In this document: piece by piece, positions 9,331 through 19,804 of the stretch | Numbering within the stretch: position 1 is the first letter of the stretch | Layout of the letters: the number at the start of each line of letters is the position of its first letter | Assembly: GCF_018860585.1 (NCBI RefSeq) | Contig: NZ_JAHKPR010000030.1 | Coordinates: forward strand, 83,444-147,443 | Length of the DNA stretch: 64,000 bases | Reading direction: 5' to 3' | DNA from: Colwellia sp. E2M01 | GTDB lineage: Bacteria > Pseudomonadota > Gammaproteobacteria > Enterobacterales > Alteromonadaceae | Program-made: the position numbers and the translations under genes | The notes under the pieces: model-generated | What the model was told of the DNA's origin: nothing | Databases searched by the model: none | What the model saw: the letters and a program-made list of their open reading frames with translations, nothing else

Positions 9331-10335
9331 ATGTTACACATTTGCGATGAGAAACAAAATCAGCTGAGTAGACAATATCAACAAGGTATTTTAGCGCATG
9401 CTATTTTGATTCAAGGCACTGCAGGCTCAGGCACTGATAATTTAGCCCAATGGCTAATTAATTTATTAGTGTGTCAAACGCCAGCTTACTTTGATAGCGC
9501 AAAAAAAAATGATGCTAATGTTGCATATAAAGCTAGCGTTGCGTGCGGGCAATGTAAATCTTGCTTGTTGCGAGAAAGTGGTAATTACCCTGATCATTTA
9601 TTATTAACAAGTGAAAATAAAACGTTAGGCGTAGATGATATTCGACGTGGTAACGCTTTTCTAGAAAAAACAGCACAACTTGGTAAGAATAAAACAATTC
9701 TAATACCACAAGCACAACTCATGACCGTTGCTGCCGCGAATGCATTATTAAAAACCCTGGAAGAGCCAAGTGACAATAGTTATATTGTATTGATTACTGA
9801 AGATATCGACAGTTTATTACCTACAATAGTAAGTCGGTGTGCGGTTTTTTCAATCAGGCCTAAGCTGGGCAATGAGCTGCTTGCACAACTTAATCATTTA
9901 GAGAATAAACCGAAAGGACAAGCAGACTCGATTAATAGTGATTTTAATGAAAACGCTTTTGTTAATGTATCACAATTGCCAGAGCTTACAGATACCGCTC
10001 TATTTGATACATTTGTATTTTTTAAGCAAACCTTTTTAGATTATTTATATACAGGCAAAAATGAAGATAAACTACTTGCTCTGTTAACTGATAATCAACA
10101 TGGCGTACGTTGGCTAGAAAAAATAATTGTTAATCTTGTAAGGCAAAATGCTCTTGTCGGTGAAAATGCAATATTTGATAAAAATAGCGATAAGCAAATA
10201 ACGGCGCAGGTATTTAATCAGTTATATCAAACTATCATCGATAGTAATAAACTGCTAAAATCATATACTCAAACAAATAGACAATTTGTTGGTGAGCAGT
10301 TAGTTATGATGATTAACAAAATTGTTAGACCATAA
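9331..10335 (+). CDS. holB: DNA polymerase III subunit delta'
   Basis: The clamp-loader subunit delta'. The N-terminal AAA+ domain has a degenerate P-loop (QGTAGSGTDNLAQ, lacking the lysine), as expected for delta', which does not hydrolyse ATP. A zinc site is visible as Cys48, Cys72, Cys75 and Cys78 (CGQCKSC), with about a dozen extra residues before the CxxCxxC compared with E. coli. LLKTLEEPSDNSYIVLIT and LPTIVSRC are conserved delta'/gamma segments. It is 334 aa. Confidence 0.93.
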   Translation: MLHICDEKQNQLSRQYQQGILAHAILIQGTAGSGTDNLAQWLINLLVCQTPAYFDSAKKNDANVAYKASVACGQCKSCLLRESGNYPDHLLLTSENKTLGVDDIRRGNAFLEKTAQLGKNKTILIPQAQLMTVAAANALLKTLEEPSDNSYIVLITEDIDSLLPTIVSRCAVFSIRPKLGNELLAQLNHLENKPKGQADSINSDFNENAFVNVSQLPELTDTALFDTFVFFKQTFLDYLYTGKNEDKLLALLTDNQHGVRWLEKIIVNLVRQNALVGENAIFDKNSDKQITAQVFNQLYQTIIDSNKLLKSYTQTNRQFVGEQLVMMINKIVRP

Positions 10336-10379
10336 GTTTTTACGCTTTATATTATATTGAGCAATTGAAGGAGAGACAC

Positions 10380-10706
10380 TTGATCCCATTAAATGTAGAG
10401 TTTCATACCGAGCGAGATTTGTACCTTGCTTTTATGCCTTTCCTAAAAGAAGGTGGTGTTTTTGTTAGAACACCTCGCCAGTATGATTTAGGCGATGAGG
10501 TTGAATTACATATCTTATTACCTGATGCTTTAGAAGACTCAATTGTACATGGTGAAGTGTCTTGGTTAACTCCTGCTGGAGCTCAAAATGGTACACCACC
10601 AGGTATAGGTGTAATGTTTATCAAAGATCCCGAAAAAGTACGTCATCAAATGGAGCAAATTCTTGCTCGCCATTTAAACTCGTCAGAGCCAACACTGACA
10701 ATGTAA
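10380..10706 (+). CDS. pilZ: PilZ-domain protein
   Basis: A single-domain protein of the type IV pilus PilZ group, encoded downstream of holB as in Pseudomonas and relatives. FKEGGVFVRTP-type text (LKEGGVFVRTPRQYDLGDEVELHILLPD) and the later VSWLTP and GIGVMFI segments define the fold. The canonical RxxxR c-di-GMP motif is not evident, as is known for pilus-type PilZ. The TTG at 10380 is preferred as start: GAAGGAGAG (10367-10375) lies just upstream, whereas the TTG at 10365 that opens the frame overlaps that site. The product is 108 aa. Confidence 0.88.
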   Translation: MIPLNVEFHTERDLYLAFMPFLKEGGVFVRTPRQYDLGDEVELHILLPDALEDSIVHGEVSWLTPAGAQNGTPPGIGVMFIKDPEKVRHQMEQILARHLNSSEPTLTM

Positions 10707-10903
10707 ATGATTTGCTAGTAGCCTTAACATTTGAACAAAAAATTATTAAGCGCTGTTAGCAATATTACTTTATTATTTTAGCACAATTGTTAACATCTAT
10801 ATTTACGCCTCTTTTAACCTAATATTTTAACTATTTACCTGTATTAAATATATAAATTAAAACTGAGCCTTGATAAATCCCAAATAAGAATAGGAGCTTC
10901 TCG

Positions 10904-11671
10904 TTGTTTATAGATTCTCACTGCCATTTAGACAGACTTAATTTATCTCTTCATGACAATAACTTAGATAATGTTATCAAGAGCGCAACTGATGCAAAAG
11001 TAGATAAACTACTTTGCGTTAGTGTTACTTTAGCAGACTTTCCTAATATGGCAGAGCAAACGGCTAAATATGATAATGTACTGCTTACTTGTGGGGCTCA
11101 TCCTTTAAATCAAGAAGATGAGATAATACCGGAACAATTACTCACATTAAGTGATAATGAACGAGTGATTGCCATTGGTGAGACAGGTTTGGATTATCAT
11201 TACGCACCTGAAACAAAAGCCCTTCAGTTAGATTCATTTAAAAAGCATATTAAGGTTGCTAAACAATTGAATAAACCATTGATTATTCATACACGTGAAG
11301 CTCAGGAAGATACCTTAGCATTGTTACGCAGTGAAGGCGCGTCAGAAGTAGGGGGGATTTTACATTGCTTTACTGAAAGCTGGGATATGGCTGAGCAAGC
11401 AATAGCGTTAGGCTTTTATATTTCATTTTCTGGCATTGTTACTTTTAAAAATGCGACAGCGTTAAGAGAAGTCGCAGCCTTAGTACCAGATGATAAGTTT
11501 TTAATTGAAACAGACTCACCTTATTTAGCGCCGGTACCGCATCGCGGTAAAGAAAACCAACCTGCGTATGTTGCTGAAGTTGCAAAACATTTGGCAAGTA
11601 TAAGAGGTCAATCCGTGGAAGAAATTGCTAGGCTTTCAAGCGATAATTTTAATCGTTTATTTAACCTTTAA
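10904..11671 (+). CDS. ycfH: TatD-family metal-dependent hydrolase (YcfH type)
   Basis: A TIM-barrel deoxyribonuclease-like hydrolase. Metal ligands are visible in DSHCHLD (His6, His8), GETGLDYHY, IIHTREA, LHCF and ETDSPYLAP. It is 255 aa, close to E. coli YcfH. The start is a TTG (10904) preceded by TAGGAG at 10891-10896; there is no upstream ATG and the DSHCHLD motif must lie at the very N-terminus. The pilZ-tatD order follows the holB cluster of other gammaproteobacteria. Confidence 0.93.
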   Translation: MFIDSHCHLDRLNLSLHDNNLDNVIKSATDAKVDKLLCVSVTLADFPNMAEQTAKYDNVLLTCGAHPLNQEDEIIPEQLLTLSDNERVIAIGETGLDYHYAPETKALQLDSFKKHIKVAKQLNKPLIIHTREAQEDTLALLRSEGASEVGGILHCFTESWDMAEQAIALGFYISFSGIVTFKNATALREVAALVPDDKFLIETDSPYLAPVPHRGKENQPAYVAEVAKHLASIRGQSVEEIARLSSDNFNRLFNL

Positions 11672-11704
11672 TTCCCGTCATAAAACATGAATACTTGAAT
11701 TTAA

Positions 11705-11738
11705 AATGCCTAATATTATTATTTTAATATTAGGCATT
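11705..11738. terminator. Palindromic terminator between converging tatD and tetR genes
   Basis: A perfect 14-bp stem, AATGCCTAATATTA (11705-11718) with TAATATTAGGCATT (11725-11738), has a 6-nt loop. There is no long T run on either side (four T on the minus strand), so it may act more as a transcript-end stabiliser than a strong terminator. It lies between two converging genes. Confidence 0.6.
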
Positions 11739-11829
11739 AAACTACTTAGACGGTATTAATAACTTAGTAGTATTGAAAGTTAAATACTTATTAAATACCT
11801 ATATCTTTAGTTTACCCACTTTCAACCTC

Positions 11830-12525
11830 TTATTTGATAGCAAGAATCCAGGCAATAACTCTTCGAGTAGTTTGTTCAATTAATGACGTATCTATATTTG
11901 CTTGGTAGGCAAGTTGTCCATATTGAAGTTGTGAAAAAACCGTATACATAATTCTAGCATCTAGATCCGGGGTTACTTTATTGAAGAAGCCACAAAGTTG
12001 TTCATAAGGAACCATTTGGGCTAATTCATGCTCTTGCACCAATAAGCGTACCTCGGGTGAGGTTTGCGTTTCAGTTAACATAAGTTGCTCCACTGCAAGT
12101 GAGATAGCATGGTGTTTAATATTATCAATTAAATGGGCGGTAGCCATTTCAGTTAATAAATTACAAAGCTCCTCTTTAACAACAACTTTTTTTAATTCTT
12201 TTTTAGGGATATTGGTAATGGCTATAAAGCTCGCTTCTAAAATCGAGTCTGTTCGGGTTAAAATTTTATCAGAATTTAATTTGAAAGCTTGTAGAATAAG
12301 ATCTTGAATATCTTTGAAGTAATAAGTAGTTAAAGAAAGCTGCAATTGCGCATGACTAGCAATAGCTCGATGGGTTGTGCCTTTTATGCCGCTAAGAGCT
12401 AAAATTTCTATAGCAGAAAGTAAAATCTTTTCTCGTGTTTTTTCACCTTTAGTACGGCGCTTTATCGGCGTGATTTTTTGTTCTTTAGTCAATTCAATTG
12501 GCATTGTATTAGTTTCAATCATCAT
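11830..12525 (-). CDS. TetR-family transcriptional regulator
   Basis: A 231-aa predicted DNA-binding repressor. The N-terminal helix-turn-helix region reads TREKILLSAIEILALSG, then TTHRAIASHA and LTTYYFKDIQDLI, the standard TetR pattern; the C-terminal ligand domain is not recognisable further. It lies 217 bp downstream of fadE on the same strand, so a role in fatty-acid catabolism is possible but only inferred. The start could also be the second codon or Met8, since all three are ATG. A TGGAT box precedes the first ATG by 6 bp. Confidence 0.85.
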   Translation of the reverse strand: MMIETNTMPIELTKEQKITPIKRRTKGEKTREKILLSAIEILALSGIKGTTHRAIASHAQLQLSLTTYYFKDIQDLILQAFKLNSDKILTRTDSILEASFIAITNIPKKELKKVVVKEELCNLLTEMATAHLIDNIKHHAISLAVEQLMLTETQTSPEVRLLVQEHELAQMVPYEQLCGFFNKVTPDLDARIMYTVFSQLQYGQLAYQANIDTSLIEQTTRRVIAWILAIK

Positions 12526-12742
12526 TAAGATCCATTAGTCCATTAGCATCATATTTACTAAATGTTAACATAAATTTTAGTGAGTGATAATATTAAAAAC
12601 CAGTTATTGCCCTTATTAATTTGATAACTTTATGTGTTAGCAAGCTAAACAGTAAAATATGTCTTTATAAGGGCAATTATTAGTGTGCTTAGTTCCTTTA
12701 TTCTAAGTGAATTTATATGGTCATTTAATGCTTAGTACTAAG

Positions 12743-15163
12743 CTAACTAACCGCTGATAACGATGTACTATCAAAGTCATCAACAGAAATTACCCATTTA
12801 CGACCTTTTTCAGCCGTGATTAATAACTCGGCTTCTGCTGATGATATTATCTTTTCAGCTAATGCTTTTTCAGCTAAAAGATCTAATTGATAAAATGGAA
12901 ATTTTTTGCCTAAAAGCTTACAAACTTTGTCATAAACAGGTTCACAATTAATAATATCTTCAAGGGTTTGTTCTAATCGACCAAAAATATTTTTACCATC
13001 TCGTGTTAAGTATTGTCCTTGTCCTAAACGCGTACGGGTAGGGCATGGTTTTTGTAGTAATCTTGCCACTTTATGCGCAGTTTCATCACTTGGTTTACTT
13101 AACCAAGTGCCAAGTGGAAAAATAATTGCTCTTAAAACGGTAGCAATTGTTTTATTTGGAAAATTATAAATCAATTCATCTATGGCATGCTGCATATTAT
13201 AAAGACAATCTTCTAAGGCAAATTGCACAACTGGAAAATCATCTATTTTTCTCCCTTCATCATCGTAACGTTTAAGTGTAGCACTAGCTAAATAAAGATT
13301 ACTTAACACATCACCTAATCGTGCAGATATGCGTTCTTTTCTTTTTAAATCAGCACCAAGCGTTATCATCGCGATATCAGACATCATTGCTAAATTAGCA
13401 CTAAAACGACTAAGTAACTGATAATAACGATGGGTTTCATCATTATATGGACTACTGATGAAGCGAGAGCCGGTAATAGAACACCATAAACTACGACTAA
13501 TGTTACTGATACTAAACCCAATATGTCCAAAAAGTGCATGATCAAAGTCATGAAGTGCTTTCTCATTATCAGGGTTGTTTGCCGCAGCTAACTCAGCTAA
13601 AACATATGGATGACAACGAATGGCACCTTGACCGTAAATAATCATACTGCGAGTTAAGATATTTGCACCTTCAACGGTTACTGCAATTGGTGCTCCTTGA
13701 TATCCTCTAGCAAGGTAGTTATTTGGGCCCATACAGATACCTTTACCACCATGAATATCCATAGCATCTATTATCGATGAACGCATTTTTTCTGTCAGAT
13801 GATATTTAGAGATAGCTGATATCACTGATGGTTTTTCACCAAGGTCGATAGCGCCAGTTGACATAGTTGTCACTGCATCCATCAAATAAGCATTTGCGCC
13901 AATACGTGCTAACGGCTCTTCAATGCCTTCCATCTTACCGATAGGTAATTTGAACTGACGTCTGATTCGACTATAAGCACCTGTTGCTAAGGCGGTTGTT
14001 TTAATTCCACCTGCGCTATTTGAAGGTAGTGTAATAGCCCTACCTACCGAAAGACATTCAACTAACATTCTCCAACCTTGTCCCGCCATCTCAGCGCCAC
14101 CAATAATAAAGTCAAGTGGTACGAATACCTCATCACCTTGAGTAGGACCATTTTGAAAAGGTACATTTAATGGAAAATGTCTTCTACCAATAGTGATGTT
14201 AGGTAAATTCGTAGGAATTAACGCACAAGTAATTCCTAAGTCTTCTTTATCAGAAAGTAACTTGTCTGGATCTTGTAATTTAAAAGCTAAACCTAATACC
14301 GTAGCGATAGGAGCAAGAGTGATATAACGCTTATCCCAGGTTAATTTCATCCCTAGTACTTCTTTACCTTCAAACTCACCATGACAAATAATGCCATAAT
14401 CAGGAATAGAACCAGCATCAGAGCCAGCTTCTGGGCTTGTTAACGCGAAACAAGGGATTTCTTCCCCTGTAGCTAGACGCGGAAGGTAGTGCTCTTGTTG
14501 TTCTTTGGTACCATATTCTTGTAGCAATTCACCAGGTCCTAACGAGTTAGGTACGCCTACGGTACTTGCCAACACAGAGCTTGCCCCAGTCAATTTTTGT
14601 AAAACTCGAGATTGAGCGTAAGCTGAAAATTCTAAACCGCCATATTGCTTTTTGATGATCATTGCGAAGAATTTATTTTCTTTTAGAAAAGTCCAAATTT
14701 CTGGCGGCAAATCAGCAATTTCATGGGTTATGTGCCAATCATCAACCATGGCACAGACTTCTTCAACAGGACCGTCTAAAAAGGCTTGCTCTTGTGAACT
14801 TAAACGAGGGCGAGGGTAGTTATGTAGTTTGTGCCAATCAGGATCGCCACGAAACAAGTCAGCATCAAACCAAGTAGTTCCTGCATCTATTGCTTCTTGC
14901 TCAGTAGTTGACATGGTTGGCATTATTTTTTTAAAAATAGCCAATAACGGCATACTAATAAATTGTTGACGTATACTGTCAATATTTAAAGGTAAAGCGA
15001 TAACAGCAAAAAGTAGCCAAGAAACAATCCCGATAATATTAAATAATGAGCCTAAGATCATTAACGTGATAAAACTTAAAGTGTAGCTTGATAATGAAGC
15101 TCTTTTGTAGCTCATAAACCAAGTTAATGATATTGCGATTAGTAACCAAATAATTATATCCAT
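12743..15163 (-). CDS. fadE: FadE-type acyl-CoA dehydrogenase
   Basis: Catalyses the first step of beta-oxidation, FAD-dependent desaturation of acyl-CoA. At 806 aa it matches the long E. coli FadE form rather than the short 380-aa dehydrogenases. It has an N-terminal hydrophobic segment (about residues 1-60), the dehydrogenase core with [14 protein letters not shown] and [22 protein letters not shown], and the C-terminal FadE-specific domain (DUF1974). The gene is divergent from the amidotransferase gene across 165 bp. Confidence 0.95.
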   Translation of the reverse strand: MDIIIWLLIAISLTWFMSYKRASLSSYTLSFITLMILGSLFNIIGIVSWLLFAVIALPLNIDSIRQQFISMPLLAIFKKIMPTMSTTEQEAIDAGTTWFDADLFRGDPDWHKLHNYPRPRLSSQEQAFLDGPVEEVCAMVDDWHITHEIADLPPEIWTFLKENKFFAMIIKKQYGGLEFSAYAQSRVLQKLTGASSVLASTVGVPNSLGPGELLQEYGTKEQQEHYLPRLATGEEIPCFALTSPEAGSDAGSIPDYGIICHGEFEGKEVLGMKLTWDKRYITLAPIATVLGLAFKLQDPDKLLSDKEDLGITCALIPTNLPNITIGRRHFPLNVPFQNGPTQGDEVFVPLDFIIGGAEMAGQGWRMLVECLSVGRAITLPSNSAGGIKTTALATGAYSRIRRQFKLPIGKMEGIEEPLARIGANAYLMDAVTTMSTGAIDLGEKPSVISAISKYHLTEKMRSSIIDAMDIHGGKGICMGPNNYLARGYQGAPIAVTVEGANILTRSMIIYGQGAIRCHPYVLAELAAANNPDNEKALHDFDHALFGHIGFSISNISRSLWCSITGSRFISSPYNDETHRYYQLLSRFSANLAMMSDIAMITLGADLKRKERISARLGDVLSNLYLASATLKRYDDEGRKIDDFPVVQFALEDCLYNMQHAIDELIYNFPNKTIATVLRAIIFPLGTWLSKPSDETAHKVARLLQKPCPTRTRLGQGQYLTRDGKNIFGRLEQTLEDIINCEPVYDKVCKLLGKKFPFYQLDLLAEKALAEKIISSAEAELLITAEKGRKWVISVDDFDSTSLSAVS

Positions 15164-15328
15164 AAGCCTTCCTTTTTATATTGCAAATTACTCGATAAAA
15201 AGTAATTGAATTTAAAATAATTTTTACTGAATGGTATACTCTATTTATAGAGTATATTGTTAATTTAGCCAAGCACATTTTATACTTAAGTGTCGGTTTG
15301 TTTTTTGAGGTTTAATTGAGGTTAGGTA

Positions 15329-16120
15329 ATGTGTGAATTATTAGCGATGAGTGCCAATGTGCCAACAGATATTTGTTTTAGTTTCAGTGGCTTAATGCAG
15401 CGAGGTGGTAATACTGGTCCACATAGTGATGGTTGGGGTATAACCTTCTATGAAGGTAAAGGCTGTCGAAGCTTTAAAGATCCTATGCCAAGTGCACATT
15501 CACCTATTGCCGAACTAGTGACTAAGTATCCAATCAAAAGTGAGGCGGTTATTTGTCATATTAGGCAGGCTAACTCAGGGGAAGTTTGTTTAGAAAATAC
15601 TCATCCTTTTATACGACAAATGTGGGGAAGAAACTGGACTTATGCACATAATGGGCAATTAAAAGATTTTCAAAATAAATTACCTATTGAATATCACTTA
15701 CCAATAGGCACGACAGATAGCGAGCATGCTTTTTGTTGGATACTTGATCAATTACACCTTCAGTTTGGTGCTAAACAGGTTGAGGCCACTATTTTATATA
15801 ATTTTATTGCTTCGTTAGCTAAAAAAATTGATGCGCTTGGTGTGGCAAATATTATTATCAGTGACGGCGAATACTTATTTGCTTATTGCTCTAATAATTT
15901 ACACTGGCTTACTCGTAAAGCGCCTTTTGGGCAAGCAAGCCTGATTGATGCAGAAATGGCTGTAGACTTTCAACAAGAAACAACGAATAACGATATTGTT
16001 ACTGTGATCGCAACAAAGCCTTTAACGGATGATGAAACCTGGCACAAGATGCCGCCTGGACAATGGCAGCTATTTTGTTTAGGTGAACTGGTTGCTAGCG
16101 AAGAGTTAAATGCTGAATAG
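15329..16120 (+). CDS. yafJ: Class II glutamine amidotransferase (YafJ type)
   Basis: A stand-alone glutaminase-type Ntn hydrolase domain. After removal of Met1, Cys2 (MCELLAMSANVPTD) becomes the nucleophile. GPHSDGWGITFYEGKG, IRQANSG, ENTHPF and YAHNGQL are the conserved amidotransferase segments, and TTDSEHAFCWIL follows. It is 263 aa; E. coli YafJ is 255 aa and is also found beside fadE, supporting the assignment. The physiological amine acceptor is unknown. Confidence 0.93.
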   Translation: MCELLAMSANVPTDICFSFSGLMQRGGNTGPHSDGWGITFYEGKGCRSFKDPMPSAHSPIAELVTKYPIKSEAVICHIRQANSGEVCLENTHPFIRQMWGRNWTYAHNGQLKDFQNKLPIEYHLPIGTTDSEHAFCWILDQLHLQFGAKQVEATILYNFIASLAKKIDALGVANIIISDGEYLFAYCSNNLHWLTRKAPFGQASLIDAEMAVDFQQETTNNDIVTVIATKPLTDDETWHKMPPGQWQLFCLGELVASEELNAE

Positions 16121-16194
16121 GCTAGCTTAGCTTAGCTGTTCAAGCTATTTAAACTGTAGGCGAGAAATCAAGTACCAAGCGTGCATTATATATG

Positions 16195-17106
16195 TTAAAG
16201 GCTTGGCATATCATAAAAACTCCAAGCGATAAAACGACTTATCTTTTGCCCTTGTGTCATATTCACGACTTTAACTTGTTTTACCTTTGCTTTTTTTAAA
16301 TACAGTTTAATTTTACCCAGATTGTCTTTTTTGGAGACTAGACAAGTAAACCACAATACTTGTTTCTGAAAAATTTTGCTTTCTATAATCATTTTTTCAA
16401 TAAAGGCTAATTCTCCACCTGGACACCAAAGCTCAGCTTTTTGTCCACCAAAATTTAAAGCTCCTTTTTGAGGAGAAGAAGATATTTTAGTTTTGTTTAA
16501 GTTTTTCCATTTTCTATTAGTTCCATGGGTTGCTTCATTAAGCGAGCTATGAAATGGAGGATTACATAAGGTTAAGTGGAAAAAATCATTTTCTTTAATA
16601 ATATTAGTAAAAATATGATGTGTGTTGATCTGTAATCGACATTGAATCTTCTGAGTTAATGTATTATCACTAGCAATAATACTTTGAGCGACATTAATTG
16701 AGATTGGATCGATATCCGATGCCACAAAACTCCAGTTATACTCCCTTTGCCCTAAAAGGGGATAAATACAACTTGCGCCAGTACCTATGTCTAATGCGTT
16801 AATTACTGAATTTTTTGAAAGTACATCTATTGATGTGTTGACCAGTAAGTCATTAAGGTGATGAATGTAGTCTACTCTGCCGGGAACAGCAGGACATAAG
16901 TAACCTTCAGGAATATCCCAAAAGTTAATACGGTATTCACTTTTTAATAAAGCAGCATTGAGTGATTTAACGGCTAGGGGATTCGAAAAATCAATAGTAT
17001 CTTGATTATTATATTTATTTTTAATAATAAATGGGGATAGCTCAGGACTCACTTTGAGTAAATTTTTAAAGTTGTAACCTTGTTTGTGGCGATTGTTTAT
17101 ATGCAA
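16195..17106 (-). CDS. rlmF: 23S rRNA (adenine-1618-N6)-methyltransferase
   Basis: An S-adenosylmethionine-dependent methyltransferase that modifies A1618 of 23S rRNA. The N-terminus has HKQGYNFKNLLKVSPEL, then the SAM-binding region LDIGTGASCIYPLLG, and the catalytic NPPF motif in CNPPFHSSLNEA. GGELAFIEKMIIES and WFTCLVSKK are RlmF-specific. It is 303 aa; E. coli RlmF is 308. It is 44 bp downstream of the DUF2947-like gene and may be cotranscribed with it. Confidence 0.94.
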   Translation of the reverse strand: MHINNRHKQGYNFKNLLKVSPELSPFIIKNKYNNQDTIDFSNPLAVKSLNAALLKSEYRINFWDIPEGYLCPAVPGRVDYIHHLNDLLVNTSIDVLSKNSVINALDIGTGASCIYPLLGQREYNWSFVASDIDPISINVAQSIIASDNTLTQKIQCRLQINTHHIFTNIIKENDFFHLTLCNPPFHSSLNEATHGTNRKWKNLNKTKISSSPQKGALNFGGQKAELWCPGGELAFIEKMIIESKIFQKQVLWFTCLVSKKDNLGKIKLYLKKAKVKQVKVVNMTQGQKISRFIAWSFYDMPSL

Positions 17107-17150
17107 AATAAGACCGTTCTGAAAAGTAAAAAAACAATAAAATAAATGTG

Positions 17151-17633
17151 TTAGTTATTAATGGGCTTGTTACCAATTTTAAAATAACCATTACTGTTAA
17201 ATTGTACTACTTGATGTCTTTTTTTACCTAAAAGAATAGGGCCATCATCCATGAATAAAAAATTCTTCCAACAGCGTTTAAAAACAAGCCAAGTCGTTTC
17301 GATAACGCTATCTCTAGCGCTGCAATAATAAACAACAGTATTTTGATCCCACGATAAATGATTTTCAATTAATTCAGGTAATAGTTGTTCATTACTATCC
17401 CAAAGACCTTCCCATTTCCCTTGTTCTAGCCAATTACTTTTATCAAATGGCCAATCCCCCTTTTTAAAAAAGTCAGGATGATCTACTTGGCGAGAAATAA
17501 AGGTATCCCATAAAATATTTGCACGCTCAATGCTCATTGGCTTAATTTTTTTTAAATCAGTCTCACTAATAGGTAAACTTTTGTGCTTGAAAACCCAAGT
17601 ATTTTTTAAACTTTCTAACGGAAGATAATTCAT
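17151..17633 (-). CDS. DUF2947-like conserved protein
   Basis: A 160-aa soluble protein without a signal peptide or membrane segments. It resembles the DUF2947 family known to me from Vibrio and related genera (the WIFRHxxMP-like start WVFKHKSLPIS, then VIETTWLVFKRCWKNFLFMDDGPILLG). No function is established for the family. It is encoded just upstream of rlmF on the same strand. The family name is from memory and not searched. Confidence 0.75.
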   Translation of the reverse strand: MNYLPLESLKNTWVFKHKSLPISETDLKKIKPMSIERANILWDTFISRQVDHPDFFKKGDWPFDKSNWLEQGKWEGLWDSNEQLLPELIENHLSWDQNTVVYYCSARDSVIETTWLVFKRCWKNFLFMDDGPILLGKKRHQVVQFNSNGYFKIGNKPINN

Positions 17634-17729
17634 TAATACACCTCAAAAAGGAAAAAATAATTATACCGTTCAAATAGCAATTAAAAAAGTACTAGCTAAT
17701 GGGGAGTGAAAACAAGTGAAATTGTGCTT

Positions 17730-17830
17730 ATACCAATTTGATTAAAAATTTTCTCAACTCAGAGCTATGCTCTATGTGCAATAACAAGGAAAATTTCTTT
17801 AGGTCTAGTCATTCTAAATCAAATAAATTT
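17730..17830. repeat. Imperfect palindromic intergenic element
   Basis: The stretch starts ACCAATTTGATT (17732-17743) followed by ATTTTC, and ends GAAAATT (17789-17795) with AAATCAAAT (17816-17824), giving nested inverted arms. The centre contains a small perfect hairpin, AGAGC (17761-17765) with GCTCT (17769-17773). The structure resembles the short mobile palindromes scattered through Alteromonadales genomes, but only one copy is in this window, so its repetitive nature is inferred. Confidence 0.45.
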
Positions 17831-17897
17831 AACGATGAAAAGAGAGGAAATAGCTGTTAAAGAACGATTTATTAAACCAAGATCAGGTTAAATAGCC

Positions 17898-18236
17898 TTA
17901 TTTATGACTCTTATTTGCTATTCGATAGGCGTCAAATGCAGCAATAATCCACAATAGTAATAATAAATAGCTAACGGTTGAAAAATTATTGTAGTCAATT
18001 ACCAATTTAGTTTGTAATGCTTGATGAATAGCCGAAAGATCCATAGCGATTTTACCGAGAAGTACATCGTCTACAATTTTTTGAGCTACCTCATGTAATG
18101 CTTTAATGAAGTCGAAAAGTAAATAAAGAGTGCTTAAAATAAAAACAAAGGCTAGAGGGTACTTTTTTAAAAAAATATGTCCAGCACCAGGAAAGACAAA
18201 TAATGATAATAAAAGCACTTTTATGGATTGTTTCAT
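17898..18236 (-). CDS. Small membrane protein of unknown function
   Basis: A 112-aa protein with hydrophobic segments at about residues 5-20, 26-44 and 87-106, a PGAGHIFLKKY turn between the first two, and an amphipathic middle region. The GxGxxxLK-type turn recalls TM2-like proteins, but the match is too weak for a family call. It stands alone in its region. An ATG start at 18236 is the only one before the first membrane segment. Confidence 0.6.
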   Translation of the reverse strand: MKQSIKVLLLSLFVFPGAGHIFLKKYPLAFVFILSTLYLLFDFIKALHEVAQKIVDDVLLGKIAMDLSAIHQALQTKLVIDYNNFSTVSYLLLLLWIIAAFDAYRIANKSHK

Positions 18237-18707
18237 ACTTAGACTAATAGAAGTAAAGAAGTAGTAGGCTTATGTTAACTTGAACCGGTACTCTAGGCGA
18301 ATATAAAATGATGAAAGCTAATATAACAAGAAGAAAATAGCTTTTAAGATCATTTTACGGGTAATAATTAAACAATTGTTTTTATTATTATATTTATGTA
18401 TACTCACAATAACCAAAAAAATCTTCTCTAGTTTAAATGTTAGGTTTACATAACTAAACTCATAATTAAACCAAACTGAAGATAACATTTAATGAAGTGT
18501 ATTGTACAAATGTTTAGTTTTGATGGCCTTTGAATCACTATAAGTGAAAAATAAGTAAAATGCTTAAAGAACGCTGCTTTTAGTAAGTTTTTTAAAGCAA
18601 CTATTTATACTATAAATATAATAAATCAAAGTAACATGTAATTATAACTTGTCTAATTAATGTTCAAATGATAGTTTTTAATTAAAAATAATAAATAAGG
18701 TGTAGAT
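18237..18707. other. 471-bp AT-rich intergenic region
   Basis: This divergent region lies between the small membrane protein gene and the Sel1-repeat gene. I see no open frame of useful length, no tRNA and no clear hairpin. It presumably carries both promoters; an AAGGTG ribosome binding site lies immediately before the Sel1 gene. Confidence 0.5.
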
Positions 18708-19781
18708 ATGCCACAAGCAGCAATTCGCAAATATGAGGATGAACAGATGCCAATAGCGGACGTTGATCAACAAGACGTATCAGAGGCGGAATCTGATGAA
18801 GCAGTATTGGCAAGCGAAAACTCTTCAGAAAAGACAACTGAAGAACCTTATTATCATTATACTATTGATACCAAAGATCCAGATCCCTTCTTAGTTAAAC
18901 ATAAAACGAAACTTATCTCTGCAATGTTATTTGCGGGTAGTATCGTTGCCGGTTTAGTGTTTTATAAAAGCTATGAATTAAATGAATTCACTAAAAGCTA
19001 TATTGCTGAGCCACAAGTAAACGATCTTTATTATGTTGATTTTAGATTAATTAAAGATAACCTTCGTCCAGCTGAAAAATATAGAATGGCGAAAGTTAAA
19101 GATATTACAGGTGATGTAGTAACAATTAACTTTAGTAGTTATTTTTATATGCAAGAGCATGAACTAAATGAAGCTATTCGTTATGCGCAATTAAGATATG
19201 AAAAGTTTTTTCAAGAAAAACGTCATAACTTTAAAATTTCAGAATTAGAAGCAATGGTTGAATCTGGCGCTATCACACTAGCAAGAAGACCTGTAAGCAA
19301 TATGCTTGATGGTAATGTTGTTGTTCCTGATTCACACTTTAAAAGTAGTTCAGTATTTATTCCTGGCAAGAAAGAAAACTTTGCTGGTTTAGAACATCTA
19401 AAATACGCTAAAAATGATCCTGCAAGAGCAGAAGAAGCTTTTGAAAAATTTGAAGAATCAGCAGACTATGGTTTTGCAGCAGGGCAAGTAAACCTGGCTC
19501 AAATGTACCTAAATGGTATGGTAGTCGAAAAAGATATGCATGAAGCATTAGCTTTATTTAATGAAGCATCTTTAAAAGGTTATGAGCCAGCAATACTAAA
19601 ATATGCAATTGTTTGTGAGCAAGTTGAAAGTTGTATGGTTTCTGACTTTTATAAAGAGCTCGTTGCAGCAGGCGTAAATATTGAATTTACTAAGCAAGTT
19701 GATGTTAGAGCTACAACTGAGCAGTTTGAAAGAGATTTGAAAACAGCGGAAGAGAAAAGACTTAAAGCTGCTAGATTATAA
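18708..19781 (+). CDS. Membrane-anchored Sel1/TPR-repeat protein
   Basis: A 357-aa protein with an acidic cytosolic N-terminus (residues 1-60), one membrane segment (about 65-86, LISAMLFAGSIVAGLVFYKS) and a large presumably periplasmic part. The region after residue 220 contains Sel1-like helical repeats: PARAEEAFEKFEESADYGF, AAGQVNLAQMYLNG and MHEALALFNEASLKGYEPA. Sel1 repeats mediate protein-protein contacts; the partner here is unknown. It is single, with its own terminator downstream. Confidence 0.75.
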   Translation: MPQAAIRKYEDEQMPIADVDQQDVSEAESDEAVLASENSSEKTTEEPYYHYTIDTKDPDPFLVKHKTKLISAMLFAGSIVAGLVFYKSYELNEFTKSYIAEPQVNDLYYVDFRLIKDNLRPAEKYRMAKVKDITGDVVTINFSSYFYMQEHELNEAIRYAQLRYEKFFQEKRHNFKISELEAMVESGAITLARRPVSNMLDGNVVVPDSHFKSSSVFIPGKKENFAGLEHLKYAKNDPARAEEAFEKFEESADYGFAAGQVNLAQMYLNGMVVEKDMHEALALFNEASLKGYEPAILKYAIVCEQVESCMVSDFYKELVAAGVNIEFTKQVDVRATTEQFERDLKTAEEKRLKAARL

Positions 19782-19804
19782 AACGAGCACGCTAATAACA
19801 AAAT

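Noticed and set aside
10562-10759. Open frame overlapping the pilZ gene in another reading frame
   Set aside because: It lies inside a well-supported PilZ gene and its product has no recognisable features.
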